Assembly (NCBI RefSeq): GCF_041296385.1
Contig: NC_091017.1
Coordinates: 78,607,055-78,671,054 of the forward strand
DNA length: 64,000 nucleotides
DNA from: Aphelocoma coerulescens
Lineage: Eukaryota > Chordata > Aves > Passeriformes > Corvidae
Direction of reading: 5' to 3'
The notes beneath the pieces are model-generated. The model was not told the DNA's origin and did no database searches. It saw only the letters and a program-made list of their open reading frames with translations. Made by a program: the position numbers and the translations under genes. Positions 31,561 through 42,975 of this stretch are shown one piece after another (the first letter of the stretch is position 1; the number at the start of each line of letters is the position of its first letter).

Positions 31561-33448
31561 CTGCAAAGTGCCTGAGATGGACAAGGAGTTACTCGGGAAG
31601 GGAATTTTTTCCACTGTGCGGCCCCCTCCTTCTCCACCCCCCTCCCAAAAAAAATAAAAATAATTTTTAAAAAAGACGTTTTCGAGTTCCCAAGGAAAAC
31701 TTGACAAGCCCCAGCTCTGAAATAGAAGGGAACCACAGACTTTCCGTGGTGGGGTTTGAGTTGCAGCGTGGAATAAAAGGAACAAGTGGTGCCACAAAGA
31801 GAAAAGAAAAGATTTGGTTTCGTCTGCAAGGCAGGGCTGGGTGGCTCTCGTTATTGGAGCTGTGGTTCCTCAAGAGCCTCCCTCGTGCCCTGAAAGAAGA
31901 GCTTCGGTTCTTGCCCCGTTTGCAAAGCACGAATGTTTCTGGTGGGGATGCTGAGCCCCTCAGGGGGGGGGAGCGAGCGGCAGCTGAGCCCCCCCTGCCC
32001 CATCCCCATCCCAAAAAGGCAGGAAAAGGAGGATTCGGGCAGGCAGCACCAGCAGCAGCACGTTGGGAGAGGAACTAAAACCCGAGGAATGATTTCAGTG
32101 ATTTCAGGGCTGGGAGGAGAACCAGGATCCATGGGATCCCCCAGTTCCAAGGGAATCTGCTCCACGTGGCCATCCAAGGCTCACCTTGAGCCCAGGGACC
32201 CCCGGGCAGCTCCCGCAGCAAAACCTTGCAATTCCAGCGATAATTCCAAAAGAAAAGCGTGTTTCTCCTCCTGAGGCTGTGCTGGCTCCACACTAAGAGA
32301 TACAGAACTTGTCCTTATCTAAAATTCCCAAGGAGAGCTGCTCCGAGTGGATACAGACTATCCACGCTGACAAGATATTCCCACGTGAATTGTTTTCCGT
32401 AAAATAGGGGGGGTTATTGTTAACTGTACTTTTTTTTTTTTTTTAACCTTTTTAATGCATTTTGTGCATCAAAGCAGCTCAAGGGTTGGGGGAGAAGCAG
32501 CACAGATAAAAATGTCAGTGGTGAGATAGGACAAATTTATAGTAAATCCCTGTCAGCTCCCATTTATCTAAATTATCCAGCTCTGGATTCTCCAGAAATC
32601 CTTCACCAGCTCCAGTTTTAAGCCTGTTTTTACCTCAGAATCTACTCCCTTTTTCTTTCTGGGTTGTTGCCTTTTTTTTTTTTTTTTGGACACTTGTTCT
32701 TTCCCCTAAAATGACCCCTTTGTAGCTGGGATCAAAGAGCTGGGAGTGTCAATCCCAGTGTCTTCAGGAACATGTGAAGAACCTCAAAGTAATTGGGAAG
32801 CAATTAGCACAAAGCTAAAAAATCCCACCCCGCCGAGGCAGAGCCTAAATGAGCACTAACAGGCACCAGCCCGGGCTCAGGGAGGCGTTTAAGGGACTTA
32901 AATCACCTTCAGCTGTCTCGGAGACAACTTTTTGGGAGCACCTTCAGTGCAGCCCACTCTGCCTTGAGTTTTTTTGGCTTTTTTTTTTTTTTTTCATTCC
33001 TTTCTGCTTTGGGTTCACTCTTTGCTTTCTGCCTCGCTGCAGCTTACGGGAAACAAGAAACACAAAACTGCTTTTCATTCTCTGTTATGTAAAGCCGAGC
33101 CATTCCACGTCTTGGCCTGGAAACCCAAGGCACCCACCAGCTGCTCAGATGCTCCTGCAGATAAACCAGCTGGCCCGGGCCTCACCTTCCCTAATTTATT
33201 CTGGATATCGATCAAAGCAGCCCCAGCATTACACAGACTTTGGTCAGAGGCAACATAAAAGATAAACCCATCAATGGTGAAATCGCTGCACTGCAGCGTT
33301 CTGGGTTTGTTCTTTAGATCATAATATTGGCATTTTCCACAGCTCCTCTCCCCCGGGATGGGATGGAGCTGATCCCACCGGCCCAGAGCCCCAGCAGGCT
33401 ACAGGTGAATGCCCTGAGATAGCACTGGGCTGCTGAGCTCAGCCTAGG

Positions 33449-35050
33449 CTGGGCTTAGGGCTCAGGCTCAGCTCAAACCAGGCCAGGCCTCAGCCAGCTG
33501 ACCCTGAAATCCCCAGGGCCCGGATTTGCTGCCGGTTCCCCCTCTTAAACCTTTCACTGCTTTGGGACGGAGGCACCCTGAAGAAGTTGGGATGTTTTGT
33601 TTGACATCTGCAGAGATCCAAACCCTCCCCACGCCCGTCTCTCCCTCAGGACAGCATCAGGCAGCCCCTTCCTCACCAGGAAAGGAACGGGGATGAATGA
33701 TCCCCTCAAACATCCCAGGAGATCCTCAAACGGCACATCCTTGCTGAACAGAACCTGAGCTGGGCTTGGGGCTCAGGCTCAGCTCAAACCAGGCCAGGCC
33801 TGAGCCAGCTGACCCTGAAATTCCCATTTTTGGATTTGCTGCCTGCTCAGACCTTTCACAGATTCCCAGACTGGTTTGGGACAGAGGGACCTTAAAGATG
33901 ATCCTGTTCCACCCCAACCTTCCCCTGCCCCAGGCTGCTCCAAGCCCCGTCCAACCCAGCCTCGGACACCTCCACCCGAATCCAACGCTCCTGGCACCCA
34001 AAGCCCACCATACCCATGTTTCCAGCTCCTCCCTTTTCCATTTTCCTAGGAAAAGGACAGCCCACTTCTGTCTGATATTGTGAGGATCCCCACTGAGGTG
34101 GTTCAGTGGCTCCAACCTGAAGCCAAACCTGGAATTTACCAAACCTCATTCCCTGCAATTCCAAGGGGATTTGCTGCAGGCAGAACCCACGGACAAGGTA
34201 AGGACTTGTTAATTCAGGGACATAAACCCAAATCATGGAATGACCTGAGGCAAGCAGGAGTTGCACACACGGATAACCCCAATGAAACAACACAACCCCC
34301 ACTCCTGGGATGTTCTGTCCCGTATCTGCAGAGATCCAAACCCTCCCCACGCCCGTCTCTCCCTCAGGACAGCATCAGGCAGCCCCTTCCTCACCAGGAA
34401 AGGAATGGGGATGAATGATCCCCTCAAACATCCCAGGAGAGGCTGAAACCTGATGAGCACAACCTGGGCTGGGCTTAGGGCTCAGGCTCAGCTCAAACTG
34501 GACCAGGCCTTGACCAACTGACCCTGAAATCTCCAAGGCCTGGATTTACTCCCCCTCCTTAAATCGTTCACAGATTCCCAGACTGGTTTGGGACGGAGGC
34601 ACCCTGAAGAAGTTGGGATGTTTTGTTTGACATCTGCAGAGATCCAAACCCTCCCCATGCCCGTCTCTCCCTCAGGACAGCATCAGGCAGCCCCTTCCTC
34701 ACCAGGAAAGGAAAGGGGATGAATGATCCCCTCAAACATCCCAGGAGGGGCTGAAACGGCACAAGGCTGATGGGCTTAGGGCTCAGGCTCAGCTCAAACC
34801 GGGCCAGGCCTGAGCCAGCTGACCCTGAAATGCCCGTTTTTGGATTTGCTGCCTGCTCAGACCTTTCACAGATTCCCAGACTGGTTTGGGATGGAGGCAC
34901 CCTGAAAAGTCGGGGTGTTTTTCCCGTATCTGCAGAGATCCAAACCCTCCCCACGCCCGTCTCTCCCTCAGGACAGCGTCAGGCGGCCCTTTCCTCACCA
35001 GGAAAGGAAGGGGATGAATAATCCTCTCAAACATCCCAGGAGAGGCTGTC
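33449..35050. repeat. About 300-bp tandem array, 4 units, one expanded
   Basis: Units start near 33449, 33755, 34462 and 34770 with gggctcaggctcagctcaaa. Each contains ttcccagactggtttgggac, a CR1 3'-end remnant, and atccaaaccctccccacgcc, and ends near aaacatcccaggag. The second unit carries about 410 extra bases (33895-34310) starting with more CR1-like sequence. Confidence 0.88.
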
Positions 35051-35199
35051 CTGCCCCGGAGCCGCCACCATGCCAAGGTCCAGCTCTCAATTAACCCCCG
35101 CCTGACCTTCCTTCACTTTCTTTCCCCCTGCTCTGCCCTTCCTGCCAAAGTTCAGCGTTTCCTGGAAAAGTCTCCGTGCCTGTTGGATGTTGTCCTTCG

Positions 35200-35600
35200 C
35201 CTTGGTTGCCGAGGGAAGGATTTGCAGGATTTACAGGTGCCTGGCCCCCTCTGGAAGCCCATGACCGCGGGCTGACCCGCCGGTACAATATGTGAACTCC
35301 TGCCCTGCTGATAAGGCTGCCAGATAGGAGCAGGAGTTTGCAAATAATCCTTTGGGAATTTATAAGCAGCGCAGCCATAAAACCGAGGTGACTGGAAGGT
35401 CGATTTCACTAAAAATAATAAATATCTCAATGTTTATTCAACGTGGGCCTTTTTAACTGCAGGCCAAGCTCTGAGATAACGCTATTGTAAATGACAAATA
35501 TGAGGAGTTTTGGGGAACTATTACATTATGATCCTTCCGTCTGACACGGCCGGGGCCGTTCCCTCGATGCTTTGCAGGATCTCTGACATTGTTCAAGGCA
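35200..35600. promoter_or_regulatory. Non-repetitive, motif-rich island (candidate conserved element)
   Basis: Contains CTGATAAG (35308), AGATAG (35322), a MEF2-type CTAAAAATAA (35409) and ATTGTAAATGACAAA. It directly follows the 300-bp array and has no repeat signature. Candidate enhancer only. Confidence 0.28.
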
Positions 35601-35867
35601 AGCTGGGCCTAGAAAGCCAGGCCAGGATTTAGTCCCAGGTCAAGAAAAGGGCAATTTGCTGCTCAGGAGGTTTTTTTCTCCCACTCCTGGCTCCCTAAAA
35701 CACCTTCCTTAAGCTCTGCTCGGGATTTCGGCTCATTACGAGTTCTCAATCCCGTTTTTAGGGCTTTGGGAAGGAACAGGAGGAATGGGAGCACTGACCG
35801 GGCCCAGCTCAGGATGGGGACAGAGGACGCTGAGCTGCTAGCACAGAACCCCTGCACTGGTTCAGCC

Positions 35868-36215
35868 TCTCCATGGAATCCCTGAGGTCGGAAAAATCCC
35901 CTGGGATTGAATCCAAGCATCTCCAGCTCTGCCAGGGCCACCGCTGCCCCGTGTCCCCAAGTGCCACATCCCACATGGCTTTGAAATCCCTGCAGGGATG
36001 GGGACATTCCTCCCCTGCTGGAAAACCCTTTCCATGGAGGAATTTTCCCTAATATCCAACCTAAACCTCCTCTGGCCATCCCATCCCATCCCATCCCATC
36101 CCATCCCATCCCATCCCATCCCATCCCATCCCATCCCATCCCATCCCATCCCATCCCTCATCCCCGGCTGCACCCTCCCATCAGGGCGTTGTAGGGACAC
36201 CACCACCCGCTCCCC
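35868..36215 (-). mobile_element. CR1 LINE with internal pentamer expansion (family B)
   Basis: 3' end at ctccatggaatccctgaggt; after aacctcctctggcc it runs into (CCATC)n. CR1-like sequence resumes at ggctgcaccctcccatcagg. Confidence 0.85.
36076..36157. repeat. (CCATC)n microsatellite, about 16 copies
   Basis: An 82-base pure pentamer run. On the minus strand, which is the EXOC6B sense strand, it reads (GGGAT)n, with G3 runs spaced by two bases. Confidence 0.98.
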
Positions 36216-36526
36216 TGCACCATTCCCACCTCCAGAAGGAGACAATCCCATCCCAACCCATCCCACAGATCTGGCCATGGATCTGCTGCTTCCCCTGACA
36301 CATTTTAGAGGATCAATCCCTACTTCAGATTAAAAAGTGAAGCAACAAGACAACAAAAAAAATCCAATGCACAAACAAACATCTTTTTGTTATGACCAGC
36401 AATGCCACGTCTTGGCCTTGAAATCCAAGGAATCCAACCATTTGGAATGTCCAGAACTGCTCCATCCACCAGCAGAAGCTGCTGACCCTCCTCAGAACAC
36501 CTTTATGGGCAATCACACCATCAAAT

Positions 36527-36580
36527 CCATACCAAATCCATACCAAATCCATACCAAATCCATATCAAATCCACATCCTC
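36527..36580. repeat. 11-bp tandem repeat, about 5 copies
   Basis: caaatccatac repeated, with a final variant atatcaaatccacatcc. Confidence 0.92.
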
Positions 36581-37636
36581 GTGTCAAACCGAGGCATGGG
36601 CACCCCTCCAATAGGATTCCCAATCCCGTTCCCACGATCCATATTCCTCCCTGAAGTTTCCCCAAATAAAGTGGCACTTTCAGGCACCCCCTCCAGCCTT
36701 TCAGCCCCTCATAATTCCCAATTAACAAACTCCTGCTCTGGCTCCCAGCTCCGCCTCGGAGCGGGAGGGTTTCCTCCAAGACAAACACAGCCACACATTT
36801 TGGGGAGGGGAATTTCTCCTTCCAAGAAAATCTCACAGCAACGTGGCCAAATGACCTAATTATGAACAGATGAGGGGCACAAAAAGATGTTTTATAGGAA
36901 CGGGGTTTCTGACAGTTCTTTTCCTTCAGCAAACTCGTGTGGACTGCTGGAGACGCCGGGAATTGGAAAACAATTCCCTCTCAGGGCTGGGAAGGGAGGA
37001 AAGCTGGGAACAGAGAGCTCCTTTCATCTCCTGCCTGGGCTTTGGGTTGCCCAACCGCAGGGCAGAGCCCCACGACGGCTCCCGGGCTCCAAAGGCCCTG
37101 GAAAAGGGATGCAGGTTCCTTGGAATGGCACAGGCAAGGCCTGGAAGCTGCTGGAAGCATCCCTGAAATCCAGAGCTGGAGCATGAGCTCCAAAGGTCCC
37201 TAAAAAGGGATGAGACTCCACAGGATCCGTGGATCAGGAGAGTCAAGGCTCGGATGCTGCTGGAAACATCCCCAAAATGAAAAGTTGGAGGATGAACTCC
37301 AAAGGTTCCTTATCAGCCTCCCTTGTAAACTAATAATGAAAATAATTCATTAATTCAAAACAATTCATTAATAATTAAAACTCAGTGCCTGATGCACTCC
37401 GAATTGCCAGGAGCTCTCTGGGGCAGCTCCAAGGAACCATTTTCAGTCAAAAAATGAACTCCTGGCACAATCTGAGGGAATTTTTCCCTCAGGAACCTCG
37501 GAGGGATCCAGGCAAGGGGTGGATTTGGGGATGGCAGCAAAGCTGCTCCTGTCAGACAGCGTTTGGAGGGCAGTGAAAGTCTCCACAGTGCAGCAAATAA
37601 TTCCTTCCCGAGCAATTCCTCCCTGAAACTCTTCAA

Positions 37637-37967
37637 TTTCCACAGAATAACGGAATTATTGCATCCAAAGAGGATTTCTTGGAGGAAAGAGCACCAAAAT
37701 CCAACCAATTCTACCCAAACCTCCCCAGTTTCCACTGAATAACAAAGTTCCTGAGTCCAAAGAAACATTCGTGGGGGAAATGGCATCAGAATCCAATTCC
37801 TGCCCCAAACTCTCCCATTTCCATGGAATAACGAAATTACTGCATCCAAAGAGGAATTACTGGAGGAAACAGCACCAAAATCCAACCAATTCTACCCAAA
37901 CCTCCTCCCTTTCCACAGAATAATGGAAATCCTGCTTCCAAAGAGGATTTCTTGGAGGAAAATCCAG
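37637..37967. repeat. About 91-bp tandem repeat, 3.6 copies
   Basis: Units start at 37637, 37729, 37818 and 37910 with tttccacagaataacgga-like sequence and include gcaccaaaatccaaccaatt. The array ends 250 bases below the exon at 38217, within the downstream intron. Confidence 0.92.
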
Positions 37968-38216
37968 CAACTAAGAAATACAAATATATGAAAAGTTCGG
38001 GATTTGGGACAGCTGGAGAAAATTCCCTTTGCATTTCTGGGCCCTGCATGACGAAACCCCACGGATTTCACCCAAATCCATCCAACCCTGGCTTTTTTTC
38101 TCCCTCAGGGATGCACATTCCAGGTGAGCATGGATAAATGATGGAGGAGCAGAGCCACAGAATTCCCCAAAGCAGGAAAATCCCGGAAAATCCCAGAAAA
38201 GCCTGGATTTACTCAC

Positions 38217-38285
38217 CAGGACTGAGTAGATGTGGAGGCATCGATAGACTGGGGAGAAATCCACCAAATCCTGGGCTCCAGGCAC
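38217..38285 (-). CDS. EXOC6B: EXOC6B internal coding exon, VPGAQDLVDF segment
   Basis: Seen: 23 codons, VPGAQDLVDF...YRCLHIYSVL, phase 0 at both ends, acceptor cctgttttag and donor gtgagt. The LVDFSPVYRCLHIYSVL string is shared by EXOC6 and EXOC6B and marks entry into the conserved helical body of Sec15. The VPGA start directly continues the acidic run of the preceding exon and is 6B-like. It is isolated, with introns of 8.3 kb upstream and 27.6 kb downstream. The intron just before it, in gene sense, is a 1.1 kb array of T-runs followed by AG, which could act as decoy acceptors. Confidence 0.97.
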
Positions 38286-38289
38286 CTAA

Positions 38290-39370
38290 AACAGGGAGAA
38301 AATCCATGAAAAACGTGGCAAACTCACCAAAATTCCATGGATAAGTAAGGAAAACAGCAAAAAATTTAATTATAGGGAAGCAGGGCTCTAAAATATCACA
38401 TGGAGACAAGTGAAATCCTAAAAAAAAATCACATTTAATTAAGTTTGTCACTCCAAAAAATCACATTTAGGGGTGTGTAACTCACAAAAATTCCATGGAT
38501 AAACAAGGATAACTGTGAAAAATTTAAATATGGGTAAGTGGAACTCTAAAATATCCCACAGAGACAGCGAAATCCTAAAAAAAATCCAACATAAATAAGC
38601 ATAAGTCTAAAAAATCCCATTTAGGTGAATGAAACTATAAAAAAAATCCAATATAAATCAAAGTCACTCTAAAAAAAATCACATCCGGGTGAGTGTAATT
38701 CATAAAAATTCCATGGATAAAGAAATAAACGTGCAAAAATTTAAATACGGGTAAATGGGACTGTAAAATATCACTTGGAGATAAGTGAAATCCTAAAAAC
38801 GTCACCTTTAAATAAATTTGTCAGTCCAAAAAATCACATTCAGGGGAGGATAACTCTAAAGAAATCAAATTTAAATAAGTGTCACTGCAAAAAAATCCCA
38901 TCCAGGTGAGTGCAAGTCATAAAAATTTCATTTATAAATAAATAGAACCGCAAAAAAATTAAATATGGGTAAGGGGGATTCTAAAATATCACGTGGAGAT
39001 AAGTGAAATCCTAAAAAAAATCCAATATAAGTTAATGCCACCCTAAAAAAATCCCATTTAGGTGAATGATACTCTAAAAAAATCATATAAGTGATACGTG
39101 TGCTTATCACAAATTATGTCAAAATATAATTTATCAAAATATCTTATCAAGAATTCCATAAATCCATTCAGAATCCCACTTTTAGGTGAGTGTAGCTCTA
39201 AAAAAATTCTGATATTAAACCAGTGTCACTCCAAAAAATCCCATCGAGGTGAGTGTAACTCTAAAAAAACAACATTGAAGTAAATTCCACTTGAAAAAAA
39301 ATCACATTTAAGTGAATGTAAGCCTAAAAAATCCAAATACAAATAAGTTTATCACTCCAAAATGTCATTT
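38290..39370. repeat. AT-rich degenerate tandem array beside an EXOC6B exon
   Basis: More than 20 imperfect units of roughly 35-45 bases built from tgaaatcctaaaaaaaatc, aatcacatttaggtgagtgt and aactctaaaaaaatc. In EXOC6B sense these read as T-runs ending in TAG, placed immediately upstream of the acceptor at 38286. Confidence 0.85.
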
Positions 39371-40127
39371 CTAGGGGAGCTCCAACAGCGGCAGGTTCAG
39401 TGGAGCAAAGCCAAGATTCCAGGTATGGAAAAACCAATTTAATTCCTGGGATCTGCCTAAATATTTCGATTTTTCAGGGTTTCGGGAGTAGGAAAATGTC
39501 CTTTCCTGTTGGTCTTGCTCCATTTAAATCCCACTGAACACTCAGGCTCCTTCCAGCCATAGAATCCGAAGGATCCTGGCACAATCCCTGCTGCTCCTTA
39601 CGCAACAAAAAGGGGGGAAAAAGGCAAAAAACAGGGGAAAAAACCCAACTTCTTCTATGGATTGCACGGTCGGTTTGGTTGAAAGCTCCATTTGTGTTTC
39701 ATTTGCTCCCCTCAGGAAGAGGCGCCGGCACCTTTCAACGGGGCCGAGGGAAAGGGAATTTGGGCAGGGTGGGATGGAGGGAAGGAGAGATCAGAGGGGG
39801 AATTTGCATTCGAGAGGTTTTTGTGTCCTTTGGAGATGTTCCCTTTCAACTGCTTGGCCCGGGCTGAAAGCTCCGGCACCCAAAATCCAGGGAAAAGGGA
39901 GTGTTCTGTTGACATGGGGTGGGAAAAGGGGGCAGGGATGAAAGGCCCGATGGACAGGCCTCGGAATGTTTTCATGCTCCCGGGTTTTAATGAGGCTGCG
40001 AGGGAGGTGGGGTGAAGAAAGGGGAGCTCAGGGAGGATTTGCCAACCCCAAAGTGCCCCGGGCAGGGTCCTCCTCAGCTGGAGACTCCTCGGCAGCGGGG
40101 GGAGCAGGCCTGGAAAACTGGGATTTG

Positions 40128-40700
40128 GGGATAAACTCCTCTCTAATGGAGAGTTCAAGGGTCTCCTCCGTGCAAGGAAAACCGGTCCTGGGTGCTGCAG
40201 AGGGTCCTGGCTGGAGCTGAAATGAGGGATCCCAGGATCCCAGACTGCTTTGGGATGGCAGGATCCTTAAAGCCCATCCTCAGGCGATCCAGGTGCTGCA
40301 GGATAGGATTCCCCACATCCACACCTTCAGCTCCTGCCTCTGGAGCTGTTCTTGGAGCTGCCTGGGATAGTGGAAGTGTCCCTGCACATGGCAGGGGTGG
40401 AACACGGGATTTTGGGGGATAAACTCCTCTCTGGCCTGGAACTGGAGCTGTTAAAAGATCTCCTCAGTGCAAGGAAAATCAGATCTCAGCACTGCAGAGG
40501 TTCCTGGTTGGAGCTGAAATGAGGGATCCCAGAATCCCAGACTGGTTTGGGATGGGAGTGACCCTAAAGCCCACCCCATTCCAGCCCTGCCACGGACAGG
40601 GACACTTCCACTATCCCAGGCAGCTCCAAGAACAGCTCCAGAGGCAGGAGCTGAAGGTGTGGATGTGGGGAATCCCATCCTGCAGCACCTGGATCACCTC
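40128..40700. repeat. Direct plus inverted duplication built on CR1 ends
   Basis: Segment 40128-40260 recurs at 40416-40552 in direct order (gataaactcctctct ... gctgaaatgagggatccca). Arm 40286-40401 recurs as its reverse complement at 40580-40695 (ggtgctgcaggat, cagctcctgcctctggagct), with a spacer of about 178 bases. The arms are CR1 3' sequence in opposite orientations. Confidence 0.88.
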
Positions 40701-40988
40701 GAGATCCCCAAAAACTCATCAGTCCAACCCAGGGGTACAGGAAGGGGAAGCAGGAGGTTCAGTGGGATCAAGGCAGCAAAGGGAATGAATCACAGGGCTG
40801 GATTTTAGCCAGCTCATCCCTCTCCCTGGGATTCCCTTCCTCCCTGGCACTGCTCTTCCCAGCGGCTCTTCCAGCCAGGCAGGAGCGGATCACCAGAAAA
40901 GAGGAAGGATCCCAAGTGAGGAATGGGGCTGGGATCACCTCTGACCCTTTCCATGTCCACCTTGGGCTGTTCCACACATCCCACCTGA

Positions 40989-41382
40989 AGGCTGGGAGAG
41001 CTGGGAATGTTCCCCTGGAGAAGGGAAGGAGCCAGGGAGAGCTGGGAGCCCCTTGCAGGGCCTAAAGGGGCTCCAGGAGAGCTGCAGAGGGACTGGGGCC
41101 AAGGGCTGGAGGGCCAGGAGGCAGGGAATGGCTTCCCAGTGGGAAAGGGGAGCTTGGGCTGGGATGTTGGGAAGGAATTGCTGGCTGGGAGGGTGGGGAG
41201 GGGCTGGGCTGGAATTGCCAGAGCAGCTGGGGCTGCCCCTGGATCCCTGGCAGTGCCCAAGGCCAGGCTGGGATGAACTTGGATCCACCTGGGACAGTGG
41301 GAGGTGTCCCTGCCCATGGCAGGGGCTGCACTGGATGGGATTGAAGGTCCCTTCCCACCCAAATCATTCCAGGATTCCCTGC
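40989..41382 (+). mobile_element. CR1 LINE, 5'-truncated (family A)
   Basis: From aaggctgggagagctgggaa to aaatcattccaggattccct; complete 3' end. Confidence 0.92.
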
Positions 41383-42259
41383 TCCCAGCTGACCCCAGGA
41401 CAAGGGCTCTGAACACCCCTCATCCCTCTCACCAACTTTTCCCTTTCCCAAGACTCTGACACCTGCACACACGAGGCAGCACTTCCACTGAGTTAATCCC
41501 AGTATTTTCCTGCCTTCCCGCTCATTTCTTTCCCATTCCCAGCCTCCCAGGCCTCCTGAATTCCCTGAACAGCTCCCGAATCCCCAGCCCAGCTCCTCAG
41601 GACTCCTCAGGCGCAGCTTTCGCCTCCCTTTATTCCCCCAGCGTTAGGAGCCATCGGCCTCCCGTTGGTAAAACCTTAAACAGTTAAACCCTTCCGGCTC
41701 AGAAATCCTTGGAGACACCCTTGGATATCCCTGGAGCAGCCATGGGAGCGTGGGCAGCTCCTGCCCAGCCCTGCCCAGTGACCACCACCCACGAGGGGCC
41801 GGCCCCCAGCCCACGCCGGGGTTTTTTAGGGAGGAGGGATCTGTCATCCCTCCACACCCCCATCAAAGCAGGGAACGTTTTCCAGGGAATTTCAATCCAC
41901 GATCAAACGGTTTTGCTCCGCTTGGATTCGGGACTCCAACTTGAACGGGCTCCACGGAGAAATTGTTCTGATAAAGATTGAAAAAATCAGGCTTTTGCCA
42001 AAAAGAGTTTGACTCCCCCCAGAGAAATTTGTTCAAAGCAACAATTTCAGGCTCTGATTTTCTGGAGGAACTTCCAAGCCCACACACAGGCTCGGGAAAA
42101 ATCGGCTGGGCCACTCTGCACAGCTCCCATGTCCAGCAAGAGCTGCAGAATTCCTGACCCAGGAACAGCAGGACCAGGCAGGGAAGGCCGAGTCCTTCCC
42201 ACAGCAAAGTTGGTTGCAAATAAAGACAAAGCCCCAAAGCTGTGCTGGGGTTTTATGCA

Positions 42260-42375
42260 GGGGATAAAAGGAATATAAAAATTATATCCATAAATGTATA
42301 AACTGCAAAAATATTATTTTATAATAAACTAAATATGATTTTATAATGTGGTAAATATTACTTTATAATGGATTT
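42260..42375. other. AT-rich tract
   Basis: About 110 bases of TA/AT-rich sequence (ataataaactaaatatgatt) in otherwise GC-rich intron. No gene signal is seen. Confidence 0.7.
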
Positions 42376-42502
42376 CAAGAAAAAAAAAACAGATCAGCTC
42401 TTCTGCACACATGGCTTTGTAGAAGAGACGTAAATCCTGTTATTCCAAATCTTCCCAGAATTTCCAATATAGGGCTTGGAATACATGGAATTGCATCCAG
42501 CA

Positions 42503-42975
42503 GAAAGACATGGAGTTGCTGGAGAGAGCCCAGAGGAGACCTCAGAGCTGCTCCAGCCCCTCTGCTCTGGATCAGGCTGGGAGAGCTGGGAATGTTCCCC
42601 TGGAGAAGGAAAGGAGCCAGGGAGAGCTGGGAGCCCCTTGCAGGGCCTAAAGGGGCTCCAGGAGAGCTGCAGAGGGACTGGGGCCAAGGGCTGGAGGGCC
42701 AGGAGGCAGGGAATGGCTTCCCAGTGGGAAAGGGGAGCTTGGGCTGGGATGTTGGGAAGGAATTGCTGGCTGGGAGGGTGGGGAGGGGCTGGGCTGGAAT
42801 TGCCAGAGCAGCTGGGGCTGCCCCTGGATCCCTGGCAGTGTCCAAGGCCAGGCTGGACACTGGGGCTTGGAGCAGCCTGGGACAGTGGGAGGTGTCCCTG
42901 CCCGTGGAATGGGGGTGGAATGGGTGATTTTTAAGGTCCCTTCCATCCCAACCCATTCCATGATTCCATGAAATT
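42503..42975 (+). mobile_element. CR1 LINE, 5'-truncated (family A)
   Basis: From gaaagacatggagttgctgg to cccattccatgattccatga; one of the more complete plus copies. Confidence 0.93.

Larger units (their letters stand above)
10652..38216 (-). other. EXOC6B large intron (27.6 kb)
   Basis: Separates the IYSVL and GARETF exons, which are adjacent in the protein. It holds about 20 CR1 segments, several minisatellites, a candidate plus-strand nested gene (25488-26614) and non-repetitive islands listed separately. Stretches in which I see no gene or clear repeat: 11302-11606, 11746-12547, 13240-14296, 14769-15875, 16107-17105, 17237-17667, 17737-18439, 19771-20968, 21302-22669, 23011-24682, 27320-27780, 28670-29997, 30809-31029, 31561-33448, 35641-35867 and 36216-37636. 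These are ordinary intron with homopolymer runs, for example T-runs at 32430, 32677 and 32980. Confidence 0.85.
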
